In this document: positions 53,048 through 62,832 of the stretch, one piece after another
Layout: the number at the start of each line of letters is the position of its first letter
Numbering within the stretch: position 1 is the first letter of the stretch
Assembly (NCBI RefSeq): GCF_022878925.1
Contig: NZ_CP084629.1
Location: 186,001 to 250,000 of the forward strand
DNA length: 64,000 bases
Direction: 5' to 3'
Origin: Caballeronia sp. TF1N1
GTDB taxonomy: Bacteria; Pseudomonadota; Gammaproteobacteria; Burkholderiales; Burkholderiaceae
The notes under the pieces: model-generated
The model's input: the letters and a program-made list of their open reading frames with translations, nothing else
Databases searched by the model: none
What the model was told of the DNA's origin: nothing
Made by a program: the position numbers and the translations under genes

Positions 53048-54358
53048 ATGAGCGAACGTCTGTTCTTCCGCGCGGCTGGCCGCGCGATGGCGCTGCTATG
53101 CGCAGCGTATTTCGTTCTCGCCGCGCCGAACGTCTCGGCATCGCGAGGAGACGGCCGCGACGATGGATGGATCTCCACATGGACAGCAAGTGCCGATCGC
53201 AATAACAACCTGACCACGCCGCAGAGCTTCAATGCGTCGACGACGATTCGCCAGGTCGTGCACTTGAGCGTTGGCGGCGACCGCGTTCGCGTGCGTCTCA
53301 CCAACGAGTTCGGCACGACACCAGTAACGGTGGGACCGGTACATATTGCGTTATCCGTCGGCGGCGCGAAGATCGCGCCAAACTCCGATCGCACGCTTAC
53401 CTTCGGCGGAAAGACCACGGTGACGCTTTATGCGGGTGCGCCGATTCTCAGCGATCCGGTAGATATCAAGCTGCCGCCGTTCGCGGACATTGCCGTGAGC
53501 TTCTTCCTGCCTGACGCCACGCAAGCACAAACCGTGCATCAACTGGCCGTGCAGAACGCGTATGTATCGAGTGGCGACAACACCGCCACGGCCGATCAAC
53601 CTTCTCCGCAAAAATACACGAACCGCTTTTTCCTGTCCGGCGTGCTGATCGATACCGACCGCGACACGCCCGCCGTCGTGACCTTCGGCGATTCGATCAC
53701 GGATGGCTACGCCTCCACCGTCGATGCGAACCGCCGCTGGCCCGACGATCTCTCGCAACGGCTGAATGGCGGCTCGGCGCGGCGCAGCTATGCCGTGCTG
53801 AATCAGGGGATCAGCGGCAATCGCGTGATCAAGGATGGCTCGGGCATCAGTGCGCTCGCGCGCTATGACCGCGATGTCCTCAGCCAGTCGAACGTCAAGC
53901 TGGTGATCTTCCTCGAAGGCATCAACGATATCGGCTGGCCTCAGACCGTGCTCGACCCGACGGCGGGACTCGTTCCGGCGCAGGACATCATCGACGGATA
54001 CAAGCAGATCATCGCGCGGACTCATCTGCGCGGCATCAAGATCGTGGGCGGCACACTGACACCGTTCCACAACGCGCTGCAAGGCACGCCGAACCAAGGC
54101 TACTGGACGCAGCAAAAGGAAGCGATCCGTCAGACCGTCAATGCCTGGATACGTACGAGCCGCGCGTTCGATGCAGTCGTGGATTTCGATGCGGTGCTGC
54201 GCGATCCGGCGCATCCAATCGACATTCGCGCAGTGTATGACAGCGGCGATCATCTGCATCCCAACGATGCGGGCTATGCGGCCATGGCCAATGCTGTCGA
54301 TCTCTCGCTGCTCTACAGGGCCGACGACGACCGCGATCACGATCACGACCATCATTGA
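53048..54358 (+). CDS. Secreted SGNH/GDSL esterase with His/Asp-rich tail
   Basis: 436 residues. Signal peptide ends near NVSA-SR. A beta domain (residues 40-200, WISTWTASAD onward) precedes the SGNH core: TFGDSITDG (S216), NQGISGN, EGINDIGW and YDSGDHLHPNDAGY with the catalytic Asp/His. The last residues DDDRDHDHDHH could bind metal. Family members deacylate polysaccharides or lipids outside the cell. The ribosome site ACGGAGAC precedes ATG 53048. Confidence 0.87.
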   Translation: MSERLFFRAAGRAMALLCAAYFVLAAPNVSASRGDGRDDGWISTWTASADRNNNLTTPQSFNASTTIRQVVHLSVGGDRVRVRLTNEFGTTPVTVGPVHIALSVGGAKIAPNSDRTLTFGGKTTVTLYAGAPILSDPVDIKLPPFADIAVSFFLPDATQAQTVHQLAVQNAYVSSGDNTATADQPSPQKYTNRFFLSGVLIDTDRDTPAVVTFGDSITDGYASTVDANRRWPDDLSQRLNGGSARRSYAVLNQGISGNRVIKDGSGISALARYDRDVLSQSNVKLVIFLEGINDIGWPQTVLDPTAGLVPAQDIIDGYKQIIARTHLRGIKIVGGTLTPFHNALQGTPNQGYWTQQKEAIRQTVNAWIRTSRAFDAVVDFDAVLRDPAHPIDIRAVYDSGDHLHPNDAGYAAMANAVDLSLLYRADDDRDHDHDHH

Positions 54359-54492
54359 TTGAGGAGCATGCGGACGCGCATCGCGCGCGTTCGCATTCGC
54401 GTCTTCCCGCGCACTACCCACCTGTCCGCGCTATCCTGCTGATTCGCCCATTCTTTGCATGGACCCTGCACCCGCACGGCCTGTCGACTCTC

Positions 54493-55320
54493 ATGCTATT
54501 AGCGCAAATCAGCGATCTCCATATCAAGCGGCCCGGCAAGCTCGCCTATGGACGTGTCGATACCGCCGCCTATCTCAGCCGATGCATCGAGCACCTCAAC
54601 GCACTCGATCCGCGACCCGACGCCGTGCTGATCACGGGCGATCTCGTGGATTTCGGCGATACCGAGGAATACGCCTATCTACGTACGCTACTGAATCCGC
54701 TTGCCATTCCGTATTACCTTTGCATCGGTAATCACGATGGACGAGAAGCGCTGCGCGAGGTATTCGGCGATCATGCGTATCTGCGAGACCAAGCGCGTTT
54801 TGTTCAGTATGCGTTCGAGCTAGGCGGCGTACGCATTGTCGTCGCGGACTCGCAAGACCCGCCACACGGAGGCGGCCGGCTGTGCGATGAACGGCTCGAC
54901 TGGATTGCAGAGACGCTGGCAAGAAGCGCTGCGCAGCCGACCTTGCTTGCCATGCATCATCCGCCGTTCGACTGCGGTATCGAGCATATGGACGAGCAAA
55001 AGCTCGATGCCGCCGATGCAGCGAAGCTCGCGGCTATCGTCGCGCGTCATCCGCAGATCGAGCGTCTACTGTGCGGGCACGTGCATCGCGCCATTCAAAT
55101 GCGCTTTGCCGGCACGATCGCGAGCGTGTGTCCGTCGACCGCGCATCAAGTCGCGCTCGACTTGCGCAAACGCGGCCCGTCCCGCTTCGTGATGGAACCG
55201 CCTGCATTCCAGTTGCATCGCTATGTCGCGGGCGAAGGGCTCGTCACGCATACGGCATTCATCGGCGATTACGGCGGTGCTTATCCGTTCTATGACGAGA
55301 ACGACGCGCTCATCGACTAA
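54493..55320 (+). CDS. CpdA-like metallophosphoesterase (cyclic nucleotide phosphodiesterase class III)
   Basis: 275 residues. Two-metal motifs in order: D8/H10 (QISDLHIK), GDLVDFGD, GNHDGRE, MHHPPFDCG and GHVHRAIQ. Likely hydrolyses cAMP or a related phosphodiester, as CpdA/IcC proteins do. The start is ATG 54493 because the family begins right at LAQISDLH; the longer frame to 54355 overlaps the hydrolase stop and has no homology. Confidence 0.87.
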   Translation: MLLAQISDLHIKRPGKLAYGRVDTAAYLSRCIEHLNALDPRPDAVLITGDLVDFGDTEEYAYLRTLLNPLAIPYYLCIGNHDGREALREVFGDHAYLRDQARFVQYAFELGGVRIVVADSQDPPHGGGRLCDERLDWIAETLARSAAQPTLLAMHHPPFDCGIEHMDEQKLDAADAAKLAAIVARHPQIERLLCGHVHRAIQMRFAGTIASVCPSTAHQVALDLRKRGPSRFVMEPPAFQLHRYVAGEGLVTHTAFIGDYGGAYPFYDENDALID

Positions 55321-55329
55321 GCGGTGCTT

Positions 55330-56712
55330 TTAGCGTCGCGCCATGCCGAGATCATCGGCTGCGTCCGACGCACTCGCCGCGCGCTTGCCTTTGTTCCCTT
55401 CTTCGAGCGCGTTCAGTTGTTCGAGGCTCAGATTGCGCGTTTCCGGCGCGAGCCACACGGAGATCAGCAAGCCCGCGAGCGCGATGCCGAAGAAGAACCA
55501 CAGCGCCGCACTCGCGCCCCACCACGCTACGAAATTGGGGAACACGAGTACGCCGAGAATCGAGCCGATGCGGCTTACGGAAGTCGCGAGACCCGATGCG
55601 CCCGCGCGCACGTTCGTCGGAAAGAGCTCGGTCGGATAGACGAAGTTGAGAATGCCGCCGCCCGAATTGGCGAACAGAACCGCGCAACTGAACAGCACGA
55701 CGAGAAAGCCGAAGGTCGGCTTCGAGTTGAGCGCGAGCACGAGAAGCGCGGCGGAAAGCCCGGCAAACGACGTGATCAGCAGCGGCCTGCGTCCCCAGCG
55801 ATCCACCAGATTCATGCCGATGATCGCGCCGATCATCCCGAGAATGGCGATGAGACCCGACCCGATGATGGTCAGCACGCGCGAGCCATGCGAGAACGGC
55901 GAGATGATGGTCGGCGCGTACATCGAGATGCCGTAATAGGCAGTTGCATAACAAAACCAGAAACCAAGCACGAATATCGTACGGCGTAGCATGGGCCTGG
56001 AAAAGAGCGAGGCGAGACTGCCCTTCGACTCGACCTCGCGCGCAAGCACGACACGCTCGCCCGTTACCGCGAGCATGACGGCTTCGGCTTCCTCGTGACG
56101 GCCTTTGGATTGCAGCCAGCGCGGCGATTCCGGCAGCGTCATGCGAAAGAAGAACACGATCAACGCGAAGATGGCGCCCACGCCCAGCATGTAACGCCAT
56201 GCGTTATCGCCAAGCGGCAGGCACGCAAGCCCCACGACATACGCGGCCACCGCGCCGACAAACCACATCGCCGCAAGAAAGGTGCCGTGCTGTCCGCGCT
56301 TGTGCCGCGAACTGAATTCGGCGACGAGCGTGGCGGAGATAGGATAGTCCGCGCCGATGCCCACGCCCAGCAAGAAGCGAAACAGGATGAGTTGCCACGC
56401 GCTCTGTGAGACGGCCGTCAAGAGCGCGAACAGCACGAACGCCAGCAGATCGACGACATACATGGCCTTGCGGCCGAAGCGATCCGTCAGCCGCCCCAGC
56501 CAGGCCGCGCCGATGAAGGCCCCGATGATCGCCGACGACACCACGAGACTCTGCACGCCCGCGCCGAGATGCCACTGCTTGATCACCGAAGGCAGCGCGA
56601 CGGCGACGATCGTCAAGTCGAAGCCATCGAGGAAAGTGCCTCCGGCGGACAGCAGCGTGACCTTGCGTTGAAAGCGCCGGACCTGCTGTGAGTCCAGATG
56701 ATCGAAGCTCAT
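55330..56712 (-). CDS. MFS transporter, sugar-porter/aromatic acid-like
   Basis: 460 residues. GGTFLDGFDLTIVAVALPSV, RLTDRFGRKAMYVVDLLAF and LLGVGIGADYPISATLVAEFSSRHKRGQ are the sugar-porter/AAHS markers, repeated by DRWGRRPLLITSF in the second half. GGGAG precedes ATG 56712. Ends ten bases from the phosphodiesterase stop (convergent). Substrate unknown. Confidence 0.88.
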   Translation of the reverse strand: MSFDHLDSQQVRRFQRKVTLLSAGGTFLDGFDLTIVAVALPSVIKQWHLGAGVQSLVVSSAIIGAFIGAAWLGRLTDRFGRKAMYVVDLLAFVLFALLTAVSQSAWQLILFRFLLGVGIGADYPISATLVAEFSSRHKRGQHGTFLAAMWFVGAVAAYVVGLACLPLGDNAWRYMLGVGAIFALIVFFFRMTLPESPRWLQSKGRHEEAEAVMLAVTGERVVLAREVESKGSLASLFSRPMLRRTIFVLGFWFCYATAYYGISMYAPTIISPFSHGSRVLTIIGSGLIAILGMIGAIIGMNLVDRWGRRPLLITSFAGLSAALLVLALNSKPTFGFLVVLFSCAVLFANSGGGILNFVYPTELFPTNVRAGASGLATSVSRIGSILGVLVFPNFVAWWGASAALWFFFGIALAGLLISVWLAPETRNLSLEQLNALEEGNKGKRAASASDAADDLGMARR

Positions 56713-56839
56713 TGCGTGACTCCCATACGTAAGCGATTCGTCAGCGTGACGACTTGAGACGGACGAAAATTCGTGTGGCGCGAGTGTGACGGAGGTCTGT
56801 GACAGGCCGATGATGTCGATAACGTGTACCGCGCGTGAA

Positions 56840-57727
56840 TCAGCGTATTCCCTCACCTTCGAGCCATGAGCAGAACAGGACGACGAGTTCGTCGTCGGAC
56901 TTCGCATCCGGCACGTAGGTGCAATAGCTCCGCGACGGCAGGCGCGGCTCGGCAAACGGCGTGACGAGACGGCCAGCGGCCAGATCGTCGGCAACGAGCG
57001 CGGTCGGTCCCATCGCAATGCCGAGTCCGTCGATGGCCGCCTGCAAGGTGAGATAAAAGTGATCGAAGGTCAGGATCGCGGCAGGCCGCAGCGCGGGAAT
57101 CTCCGCACGCGCGAGCCAGTCCGGCCATAAACGCGGGAGGCTCGACGTATGCAACAACGTATGCTGCCGCAAATCTTCCGGCGTGCGCAGCGCGACGCGT
57201 TGCATTAACGCGGGGCTGCATACAGGCACTCTTTCCTCGACGAGGAACGGCCGCATAGAGTAGCCATAGAACGTGTCGGGACCGCCGCGAATCACGATGT
57301 CGTGAATATCTTTAACGCTCTCGACCGATGCGTTCGATGTCTCCACCTTGACGTCTACATCGAGATGCTCGGCGTGGAACTTCGCGAGCCTTGGAACCAG
57401 CCAACGCAACGTGAAAGTGGCGGGCGCATTCACGGACAGCGTGCGCGAAACCGTTCCAGGGTAACCGTATCGCGCAGTGGCTTGCGACAATTGCTCGAAG
57501 AGCGGACCGATTTCATCCAGGTAGGCCTTTGCCTTGGGAGTCAACACCACGCGCCGGTTATGCCGCTCGAACAGCGGTTCGCCGAGCCACTCTTCGAGCA
57601 GGCGCACTTGCTGACTGATTGCGCCATGCGTCACATGCAATTCGGCTGCGGCTTCCTTGAAGCTGGCAAGACGCCCTGCGGCTTCGAACGCGCGCAGTGC
57701 ATTGAGCGGAGGCAGGACTCGTTTCAT
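56840..57727 (-). CDS. GcvA-type LysR regulator
   Basis: 295 residues. LPPLNALRAFEAAGRLASFKEAAAELHVTHGAISQQVRLLE is the GcvA-class HTH, and the effector domain has APATFTLRWLVPRLAKFH. Divergent from the EamA transporter gene with 109 bases between, so it is likely its regulator; an MFS gene follows on the same strand. Confidence 0.9.
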   Translation of the reverse strand: MKRVLPPLNALRAFEAAGRLASFKEAAAELHVTHGAISQQVRLLEEWLGEPLFERHNRRVVLTPKAKAYLDEIGPLFEQLSQATARYGYPGTVSRTLSVNAPATFTLRWLVPRLAKFHAEHLDVDVKVETSNASVESVKDIHDIVIRGGPDTFYGYSMRPFLVEERVPVCSPALMQRVALRTPEDLRQHTLLHTSSLPRLWPDWLARAEIPALRPAAILTFDHFYLTLQAAIDGLGIAMGPTALVADDLAAGRLVTPFAEPRLPSRSYCTYVPDAKSDDELVVLFCSWLEGEGIR

Positions 57728-57836
57728 TCGAAAGAGTTTATCTAACGCGAGCGGCCAATTTAACTGGTTTGCCGCACGCTCACAAGATAGATAACCTGCT
57801 TACATCCCTCTTTCGCGTCCTTAGCCTGGAATCCGC

Positions 57837-58679
57837 ATGCTCAGTTATACCGGCGGTCTCGTCCTTATCGCCGCCGTGCTTCACGCCAGTTGGAACGCGA
57901 TGTTGCATGGCAATCGCGACCGCTTCCTCTCCATGACGTGGATGAGCATTGCCATCGCGGTGGTCTCGACCATCGTGATCGTTTTTTTGCCGATGCCCGC
58001 TTCCGCCGCGTGGCCATGCATCGTTGCATCGGGGCTCGTGCATATCGTCTATAACGTGAGCCTCGTGCGGTCGTATCGGCGAGGCGATCTCGCGCAGGCT
58101 TACCCGATTGCGCGTGGTTCGTCGCCGCTGCTCGTCACGCTCGGCGCAGCGCTCTTCGCGCACGAGGCCATCGGGCCGCTGCATGCGTTCGGCATCGTGA
58201 TGATCTCGGGCGGAATCATCTCGCTGGCGCTGCAAGGTAGCCACGTATCGCGCGCAGGTGCGTTGGCGGCATTTCTGACTGGCGTGACCATCGCGGTCTA
58301 TACCGTGATCGACGGTATCGGCGTGCGCTTGTCGGAGGGCAACGCGCTTGCCTATACCGCGTGGATGTTCATGTTCTACTGGCTGATGCCGCTGCTCTTC
58401 ATGGCGACGCGCGGGCTCTCTGCACTATGGACGCCGATACGCACCGCCCCGATGTCGATCGGCTCATCGCTTGCGGGCGGGTTGGTATCGATCGGCGCAT
58501 ATGGCATCGTCATTTGGGCGATGCAGTCGGGTGCGATGGGCGCGGTATCGGCATTGCGCGAGACGAGCGTGGTGTTCGCGGTGCTGATCGGTAGAGTGTT
58601 TCTGCGTGAAGCGGTCAGCGTGAAGCGCTGGCTCGCATGCATGGTCGTCGCGGCGGGCGCGATATGTCTCGGGCTTTGA
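57837..58679 (+). CDS. EamA/DMT-family metabolite exporter
   Basis: 280 residues with ten hydrophobic segments in two EamA repeats; YPIARGSSPLLVTLGAALFAHEAIG closes the first repeat and ALRETSVVFAVLIGRVFLREAVS the second. Such proteins export amino acids or small metabolites. No strong ribosome site (CTGGA). Divergent from the GcvA-type regulator. Confidence 0.87.
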   Translation: MLSYTGGLVLIAAVLHASWNAMLHGNRDRFLSMTWMSIAIAVVSTIVIVFLPMPASAAWPCIVASGLVHIVYNVSLVRSYRRGDLAQAYPIARGSSPLLVTLGAALFAHEAIGPLHAFGIVMISGGIISLALQGSHVSRAGALAAFLTGVTIAVYTVIDGIGVRLSEGNALAYTAWMFMFYWLMPLLFMATRGLSALWTPIRTAPMSIGSSLAGGLVSIGAYGIVIWAMQSGAMGAVSALRETSVVFAVLIGRVFLREAVSVKRWLACMVVAAGAICLGL

Positions 58680-58712
58680 CCGCTCGCTTCCAGTGTCGCT
58701 TCTTTCGTCGCT

Positions 58713-59321
58713 TCAGTCGAAGTCGATATGACCGCTTCGTCTCAGCTCATCCAGCCTGAAAATTTGCTGCGGCAGCACGCGCCCAAGCGATAGTGCGGGA
58801 AGATCGTCGAGACTGAAGAATCCGACGGCACTCGTTTCCGCACCGATGACCTCGCCCGCCTCCACGATCTCGCCGAGAAAAATCAGCTTCCAGATGTGAA
58901 AGACCGATGGTGGATGCGGATGTCGGTCTGCATCCCATACCGCGAGCAAGCGCTGAATCTTAACCGTATAGCCACTTTCTTCCCGCACTTCCTTCGCCGC
59001 GTTCTCGGCGGGCGAAACGCCTATGTCGGCCCAGCCGCCTGGAAGCGACCACATGCCGTCCGCCATTTCGCGCACGAGCAGAATCTGCCCCGTTTCATTG
59101 AATACCGCGGTACGCACATCGAGCTTTGGATTGGCATAGCCTGTTTCCAACGCGAAAAGTTCGGCTATCTTGGTCGAATCAGTCGATGAGAGCGCGGCGA
59201 GTTCAGCGTGCGCGATCTGCGCGATCTCATCGTAACGTTCGGTATCGAAGACGCTCGTTGCGTAGTGCAATCCGGTTTGCGCCAGTGCAAGCAGGCGGCG
59301 AGCGCGTTCCAAAGATGCCAT
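58713..59321 (-). CDS. Nudix hydrolase with N-terminal helical domain
   Basis: 202 residues. The Nudix box lies at about 94-116: G-W-A-D-I-G-V-S-P-A-E then AKEVREESGY, with all catalytic Glu residues. The N-terminal 60 residues (RARRLLALAQTGLHYATSVFDTERYDEIAQIAHAELA) match the Nudix N2 extension of ADP-ribose/CDP-choline pyrophosphatases. 26 bases after the epimerase gene stop on the same strand, but the function seems separate from sugar uptake. Confidence 0.88.
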   Translation of the reverse strand: MASLERARRLLALAQTGLHYATSVFDTERYDEIAQIAHAELAALSSTDSTKIAELFALETGYANPKLDVRTAVFNETGQILLVREMADGMWSLPGGWADIGVSPAENAAKEVREESGYTVKIQRLLAVWDADRHPHPPSVFHIWKLIFLGEIVEAGEVIGAETSAVGFFSLDDLPALSLGRVLPQQIFRLDELRRSGHIDFD

Positions 59322-59347
59322 GTAGTCGGTTCCGATGCGGCCTCAGT

Positions 59348-60220
59348 TCACGTCAAATGGCCTCTCACGAATTGCAAGGAGCGGCGTGCGCGCTCGTCCA
59401 TTTGTTCGTCTGTCGCGCCGCTCGACATGTCGCGCCAGACTCCTACTGCGCGGCTCACGTTTCCGCCCTTGCGCATGAAAGGCTCCATGACGATTGTCCC
59501 GTCATATTCGATCTCTTTCAACGCGCCAAAAATCTCGTCCCACGGCAGACGCCCTTCGCCTGGCGGCAAGCGGTTCGCTTCGCCCAGATGGAAGTGTCCG
59601 AGCTTTCCCTTGCAGGCGAGGATTGCATCGCGAAAAGAGTGCTCTTCAATATTCATGTGGAACGTGTCGAGCTGCACCTTGCAGTAAGGGTTGTCGACCG
59701 CATCGCAGAACGCGAGCGCTTCGCGCGCATCGTTGGCAAGCCATTGCTCGAAGCGGTTGACCACTTCCAGCGCGTAGATGATCCCATAGCCTTCCGCTAC
59801 CTTGATGACGCGACGCACGCTGTCCACGGCACGCTCCACGTAGGGACGCTTGTCCGTCATGCCGGGTGGCGGCGATTGCGGCCACGCGCAGAAAGTGAGT
59901 CCCGCAAAAACGGGCGCACCGAGCATATGGCAATCGTCGAGCAAGCGCTTGACGTACTCCGTGCCTGCATCTCTCACGCTTTGCTCGGGAGAAGCGAAAT
60001 CGTACTCGGGCTTGAGACCGATACAGCACATCACGGTGAGGCCGAGATCGTCGGCGACGGTCTTCAGTTCGCGCTTCTTCGCATCGGGAAGATTGTTGAA
60101 TTCGCCGAGCGAAATTTCCATCATGTCGAAGCCCAAGCCGGATATGCGCTTCGCCACGGCCGGAAAATCGACCAGCCATTCGGTCGACCAATACGTGTAG
60201 AACATGCCGACTTTATTCAA
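59348..60220 (-). CDS. D-tagatose 3-epimerase
   Basis: 290 residues. Start TTG 60220 with AAGGAG seven bases upstream yields [15 protein letters not shown], the N-terminus and length I recall for the Pseudomonas cichorii enzyme; metal and acid-base residues fall at the same numbers: E152 (LEVVNRFE), D185 (QLDTFHMN), H211 (GHFHLGE) and E246 (VMEPF). It interconverts ketohexoses at C3 (tagatose/sorbose, fructose/psicose). Third-from-last gene of the rare-sugar operon, 31 bases after the ATPase gene. Confidence 0.93.
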   Translation of the reverse strand: MNKVGMFYTYWSTEWLVDFPAVAKRISGLGFDMMEISLGEFNNLPDAKKRELKTVADDLGLTVMCCIGLKPEYDFASPEQSVRDAGTEYVKRLLDDCHMLGAPVFAGLTFCAWPQSPPPGMTDKRPYVERAVDSVRRVIKVAEGYGIIYALEVVNRFEQWLANDAREALAFCDAVDNPYCKVQLDTFHMNIEEHSFRDAILACKGKLGHFHLGEANRLPPGEGRLPWDEIFGALKEIEYDGTIVMEPFMRKGGNVSRAVGVWRDMSSGATDEQMDERARRSLQFVRGHLT

Positions 60221-60251
60221 GGCACGACTCCTTTGATGTTTGCCTGACTTG

Positions 60252-61793
60252 CTAGGCCACGAAGCCTTTTGGCTTGACCTCGGGATGTGCCGGGTCAGCA
60301 TGTTCGAGCGCGGCCAGCGACATGATGCGTTCCTCGGAGGCGTCGTCGAAGCCGACTTCACCCGCAAGCTGACCGCCGCGCATGACAAGGATGCGGTCGG
60401 AGATGGTCAGTATCTCCGGGAGGTCGCTGGAGATGACGAGAATGGCGAGACCTTCTCGGGCAAGTTCGCGCATGAGCGCGTAAATCTCGGCTTTAGTGCC
60501 GACGTCCACGCCGCGCGTGGGTTCATCGACGATCAGGACACGCGGCTTCGACGCGAGCCATTTCGCCAGCACCACCTTCTGCTGATTGCCGCCGCTCAAG
60601 AGACCCACGAGTTGTTCGACGGTCGGCGTCTTGATGTTGAAGCGCCCGACGTAACTGTCGATCATGCGCGCTTCCTGCAACGGGCGAATGACCGTGCCCC
60701 TCGAAAGACGCCCAAGCCCCAGCGCAGCGAGCGACAGGTTGCTGCCCACCGACATGCCGAGCACGAGCCCCTGATCCTTGCGGTCCTCGGGCACGAGCCC
60801 GATTCCGAGCTTCATTGCATCGCGAGGCTTCGCGATCCTGACCGGCTTGCCTTCGATGGTGACGTTGCCATGCTTCGGCGGCGGCGCACCGAAGATACCC
60901 ATCGCCACTTCTGAACGTCCTGCGCCGATCAGTCCGGCAAGTCCCACGATCTCGCCGCGTCGCAACGAAAACGATACGTCGCGATAACGCTCGTCGTCGC
61001 CCAGACTATCCACTTGCAGCACGATTGGCTGATGCGCGTTATCGGGCTTGATACGCCGTACTTCGGCGAGATCGCGGCCCACCATCAGGCGCACGACTTC
61101 ATCGGGTGAGGTATCGACAAGACGCGCGGTACGCACGTGCTTGCCGTCGCGAAGAACGGTCACCGCGTCGCAGTTGTCGAACACTTCGCGCATGCGATGC
61201 GAGATATAGAGAATGGTCACGCCGCTCGCGCGCAGTTCGTGAACCACTTTGAAGAGCGTCAGGGAGTCGGCTTCGGAAAGACTCGAAGTCGGTTCATCGA
61301 GAATCAAAAGGCGCGGCTCGTGAATCAACGCCTTGCATATCTCGATCAACTGCTGCTGCGCGATGGTGAGATCGCCGAGACGCGTATCGGGATCGAGTGC
61401 GATGCCGAGCCGTTTCATCGCGGCCTTCGCTCTCGTCAACAGCACGCCGCGATCGACCAGCACGCGCGCCATGCGCGGCTCCGCGCCGAGAAAGATGTTC
61501 TCGGCAATCGTCATGTTCGGCGCGAGCATCAACTCCTGAAAGACGATGGAGATGCCCTTGGCGGCGGCATCGCGCGTACTCGAAAACTCGACCTCCTGAC
61601 CGTCGAACATCATGCGTCCCGAGGTCGGCGCATGTGCCCCTGCGATCACTTGCATCAAGGTCGACTTGCCCGCGCCGTTCTCGCCCATGACCGCATGCAC
61701 GGTGCCGGCCTCGACATTGAAGGACACTTCCTGCAGCGCTTTCACGCCGGGATAGGTCTTCGTTATCTGCTCAACGCTCAACAGCACGGTCAT
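60252..61793 (-). CDS. Rare-sugar ABC transporter ATPase (RbsA family)
   Basis: 513 residues. First half: [20 protein letters not shown] and [11 protein letters not shown]; second half: GLIGAGRSE (degenerate Walker A), [16 protein letters not shown], and [17 protein letters not shown] 61793 is preferred; GTG 61811 has no ribosome site. Works with the permease (62833) and binding protein (61854) genes upstream in the operon. Confidence 0.92.
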   Translation of the reverse strand: MTVLLSVEQITKTYPGVKALQEVSFNVEAGTVHAVMGENGAGKSTLMQVIAGAHAPTSGRMMFDGQEVEFSSTRDAAAKGISIVFQELMLAPNMTIAENIFLGAEPRMARVLVDRGVLLTRAKAAMKRLGIALDPDTRLGDLTIAQQQLIEICKALIHEPRLLILDEPTSSLSEADSLTLFKVVHELRASGVTILYISHRMREVFDNCDAVTVLRDGKHVRTARLVDTSPDEVVRLMVGRDLAEVRRIKPDNAHQPIVLQVDSLGDDERYRDVSFSLRRGEIVGLAGLIGAGRSEVAMGIFGAPPPKHGNVTIEGKPVRIAKPRDAMKLGIGLVPEDRKDQGLVLGMSVGSNLSLAALGLGRLSRGTVIRPLQEARMIDSYVGRFNIKTPTVEQLVGLLSGGNQQKVVLAKWLASKPRVLIVDEPTRGVDVGTKAEIYALMRELAREGLAILVISSDLPEILTISDRILVMRGGQLAGEVGFDDASEERIMSLAALEHADPAHPEVKPKGFVA

Positions 61794-61853
61794 GGCAGCA
61801 CTCTTTCTCACGAATGACGCGGGGCGCAGCGCGTGGCCAGCCCCGCGCGCGGT

Positions 61854-62801
61854 TCATTTACCGCCGACGAATTTATCGACGTTCGACGAGTTGACGATAT
61901 CCACGCCCGTATCCGTGACCGGTGGCACCTTGCCACCCTTGGTCAGCGCATCGAGTTGCTTGACGGATTCGGTGCCCATCGTGAGCGGCCGCTGACCGAT
62001 CAGCGTCGTCGCATAACCTTCCTTCAGCAGCTTGATCTGCGATGGCAAGGTATCGAACGAAACGATCACGAACTTGCCCGCCTTGATATCGGCAGCCTTG
62101 TTGCGAACCGCGCGAATATAGGCCTCGGGCGCGAACATGGGCCAGCCGCCAGCGAAGAAGATGCCGTCGAGTTTCGGGTTCTTCGCGAGCATGTCCTGAA
62201 TGAGCTGCACGCCCGTGCTCGAATCGTCGTTGCAGGCGAAAGGCGAGCCCGACACTTCCTTGAAGTCGCCATTGAGCTTCGACTTGAAGCCCTTGATGCG
62301 CTCGTTGAGATTCGCCGCCGACAAGCCGCCTGTCAGAACCGCATACGTGCCGCCCTTGGGCAGCGCCTTAGCAAACGCTTCGCCCGCCGCTTCGCCGCCC
62401 GCTTCGTTGTTCGTGCCGATGAAAGCAATGCGTTTGGACTTCGGCGCGTCCGAGTCGAAGGTCACGACCGGTATGTTCTTCGCCAATGCCGCGCTGATGA
62501 CGCCGCTGATCGAATCCGCATTGTTCGGCGCGATGGCGATACCCGCGACCTTCTTGGTGATCAGATCGCGCACGATGCGGCCTTGTTCTGCGTCGTCGAG
62601 CTGGGCCGGGCCGGTGAACAGACATTCGGCGCCGATCTTCGCGGCTTCTTCCTTGCAGCCTTTTTCCGCGTCGGCATAGAACGCGACGCCGAGCGCTTTC
62701 GGTACGACGGCGAACACCTTCTTGTCCGCCGCCTGCGACTGGGCAATGCCTATCCCGAGCAGGAGCGTAGCGGCTACGGCACTGAGCATGGTGCGTGTCA
62801 T
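61854..62801 (-). CDS. Periplasmic rare-sugar-binding protein
   Basis: 315 residues. Signal peptide ends AQSQA-AD; the core begins KKVFAVVPKALGVAFYADAEKGCKEEAAKIGAECL. DLITKKVAGIAIAPNNADSI and DGIFFAGGWPMFAPEA are usual for the ribose/psicose-binding class. Two Cys residues (C77-like in AECLF, and ACNDD) may pair. GGAG precedes ATG 62801. Given the epimerase gene, the ligand is probably psicose, tagatose or a similar ketose. Confidence 0.9.
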   Translation of the reverse strand: MTRTMLSAVAATLLLGIGIAQSQAADKKVFAVVPKALGVAFYADAEKGCKEEAAKIGAECLFTGPAQLDDAEQGRIVRDLITKKVAGIAIAPNNADSISGVISAALAKNIPVVTFDSDAPKSKRIAFIGTNNEAGGEAAGEAFAKALPKGGTYAVLTGGLSAANLNERIKGFKSKLNGDFKEVSGSPFACNDDSSTGVQLIQDMLAKNPKLDGIFFAGGWPMFAPEAYIRAVRNKAADIKAGKFVIVSFDTLPSQIKLLKEGYATTLIGQRPLTMGTESVKQLDALTKGGKVPPVTDTGVDIVNSSNVDKFVGGK

Positions 62802-62832
62802 GGTCTTCTCCAGAGTCGTTGTAATACAGCTT

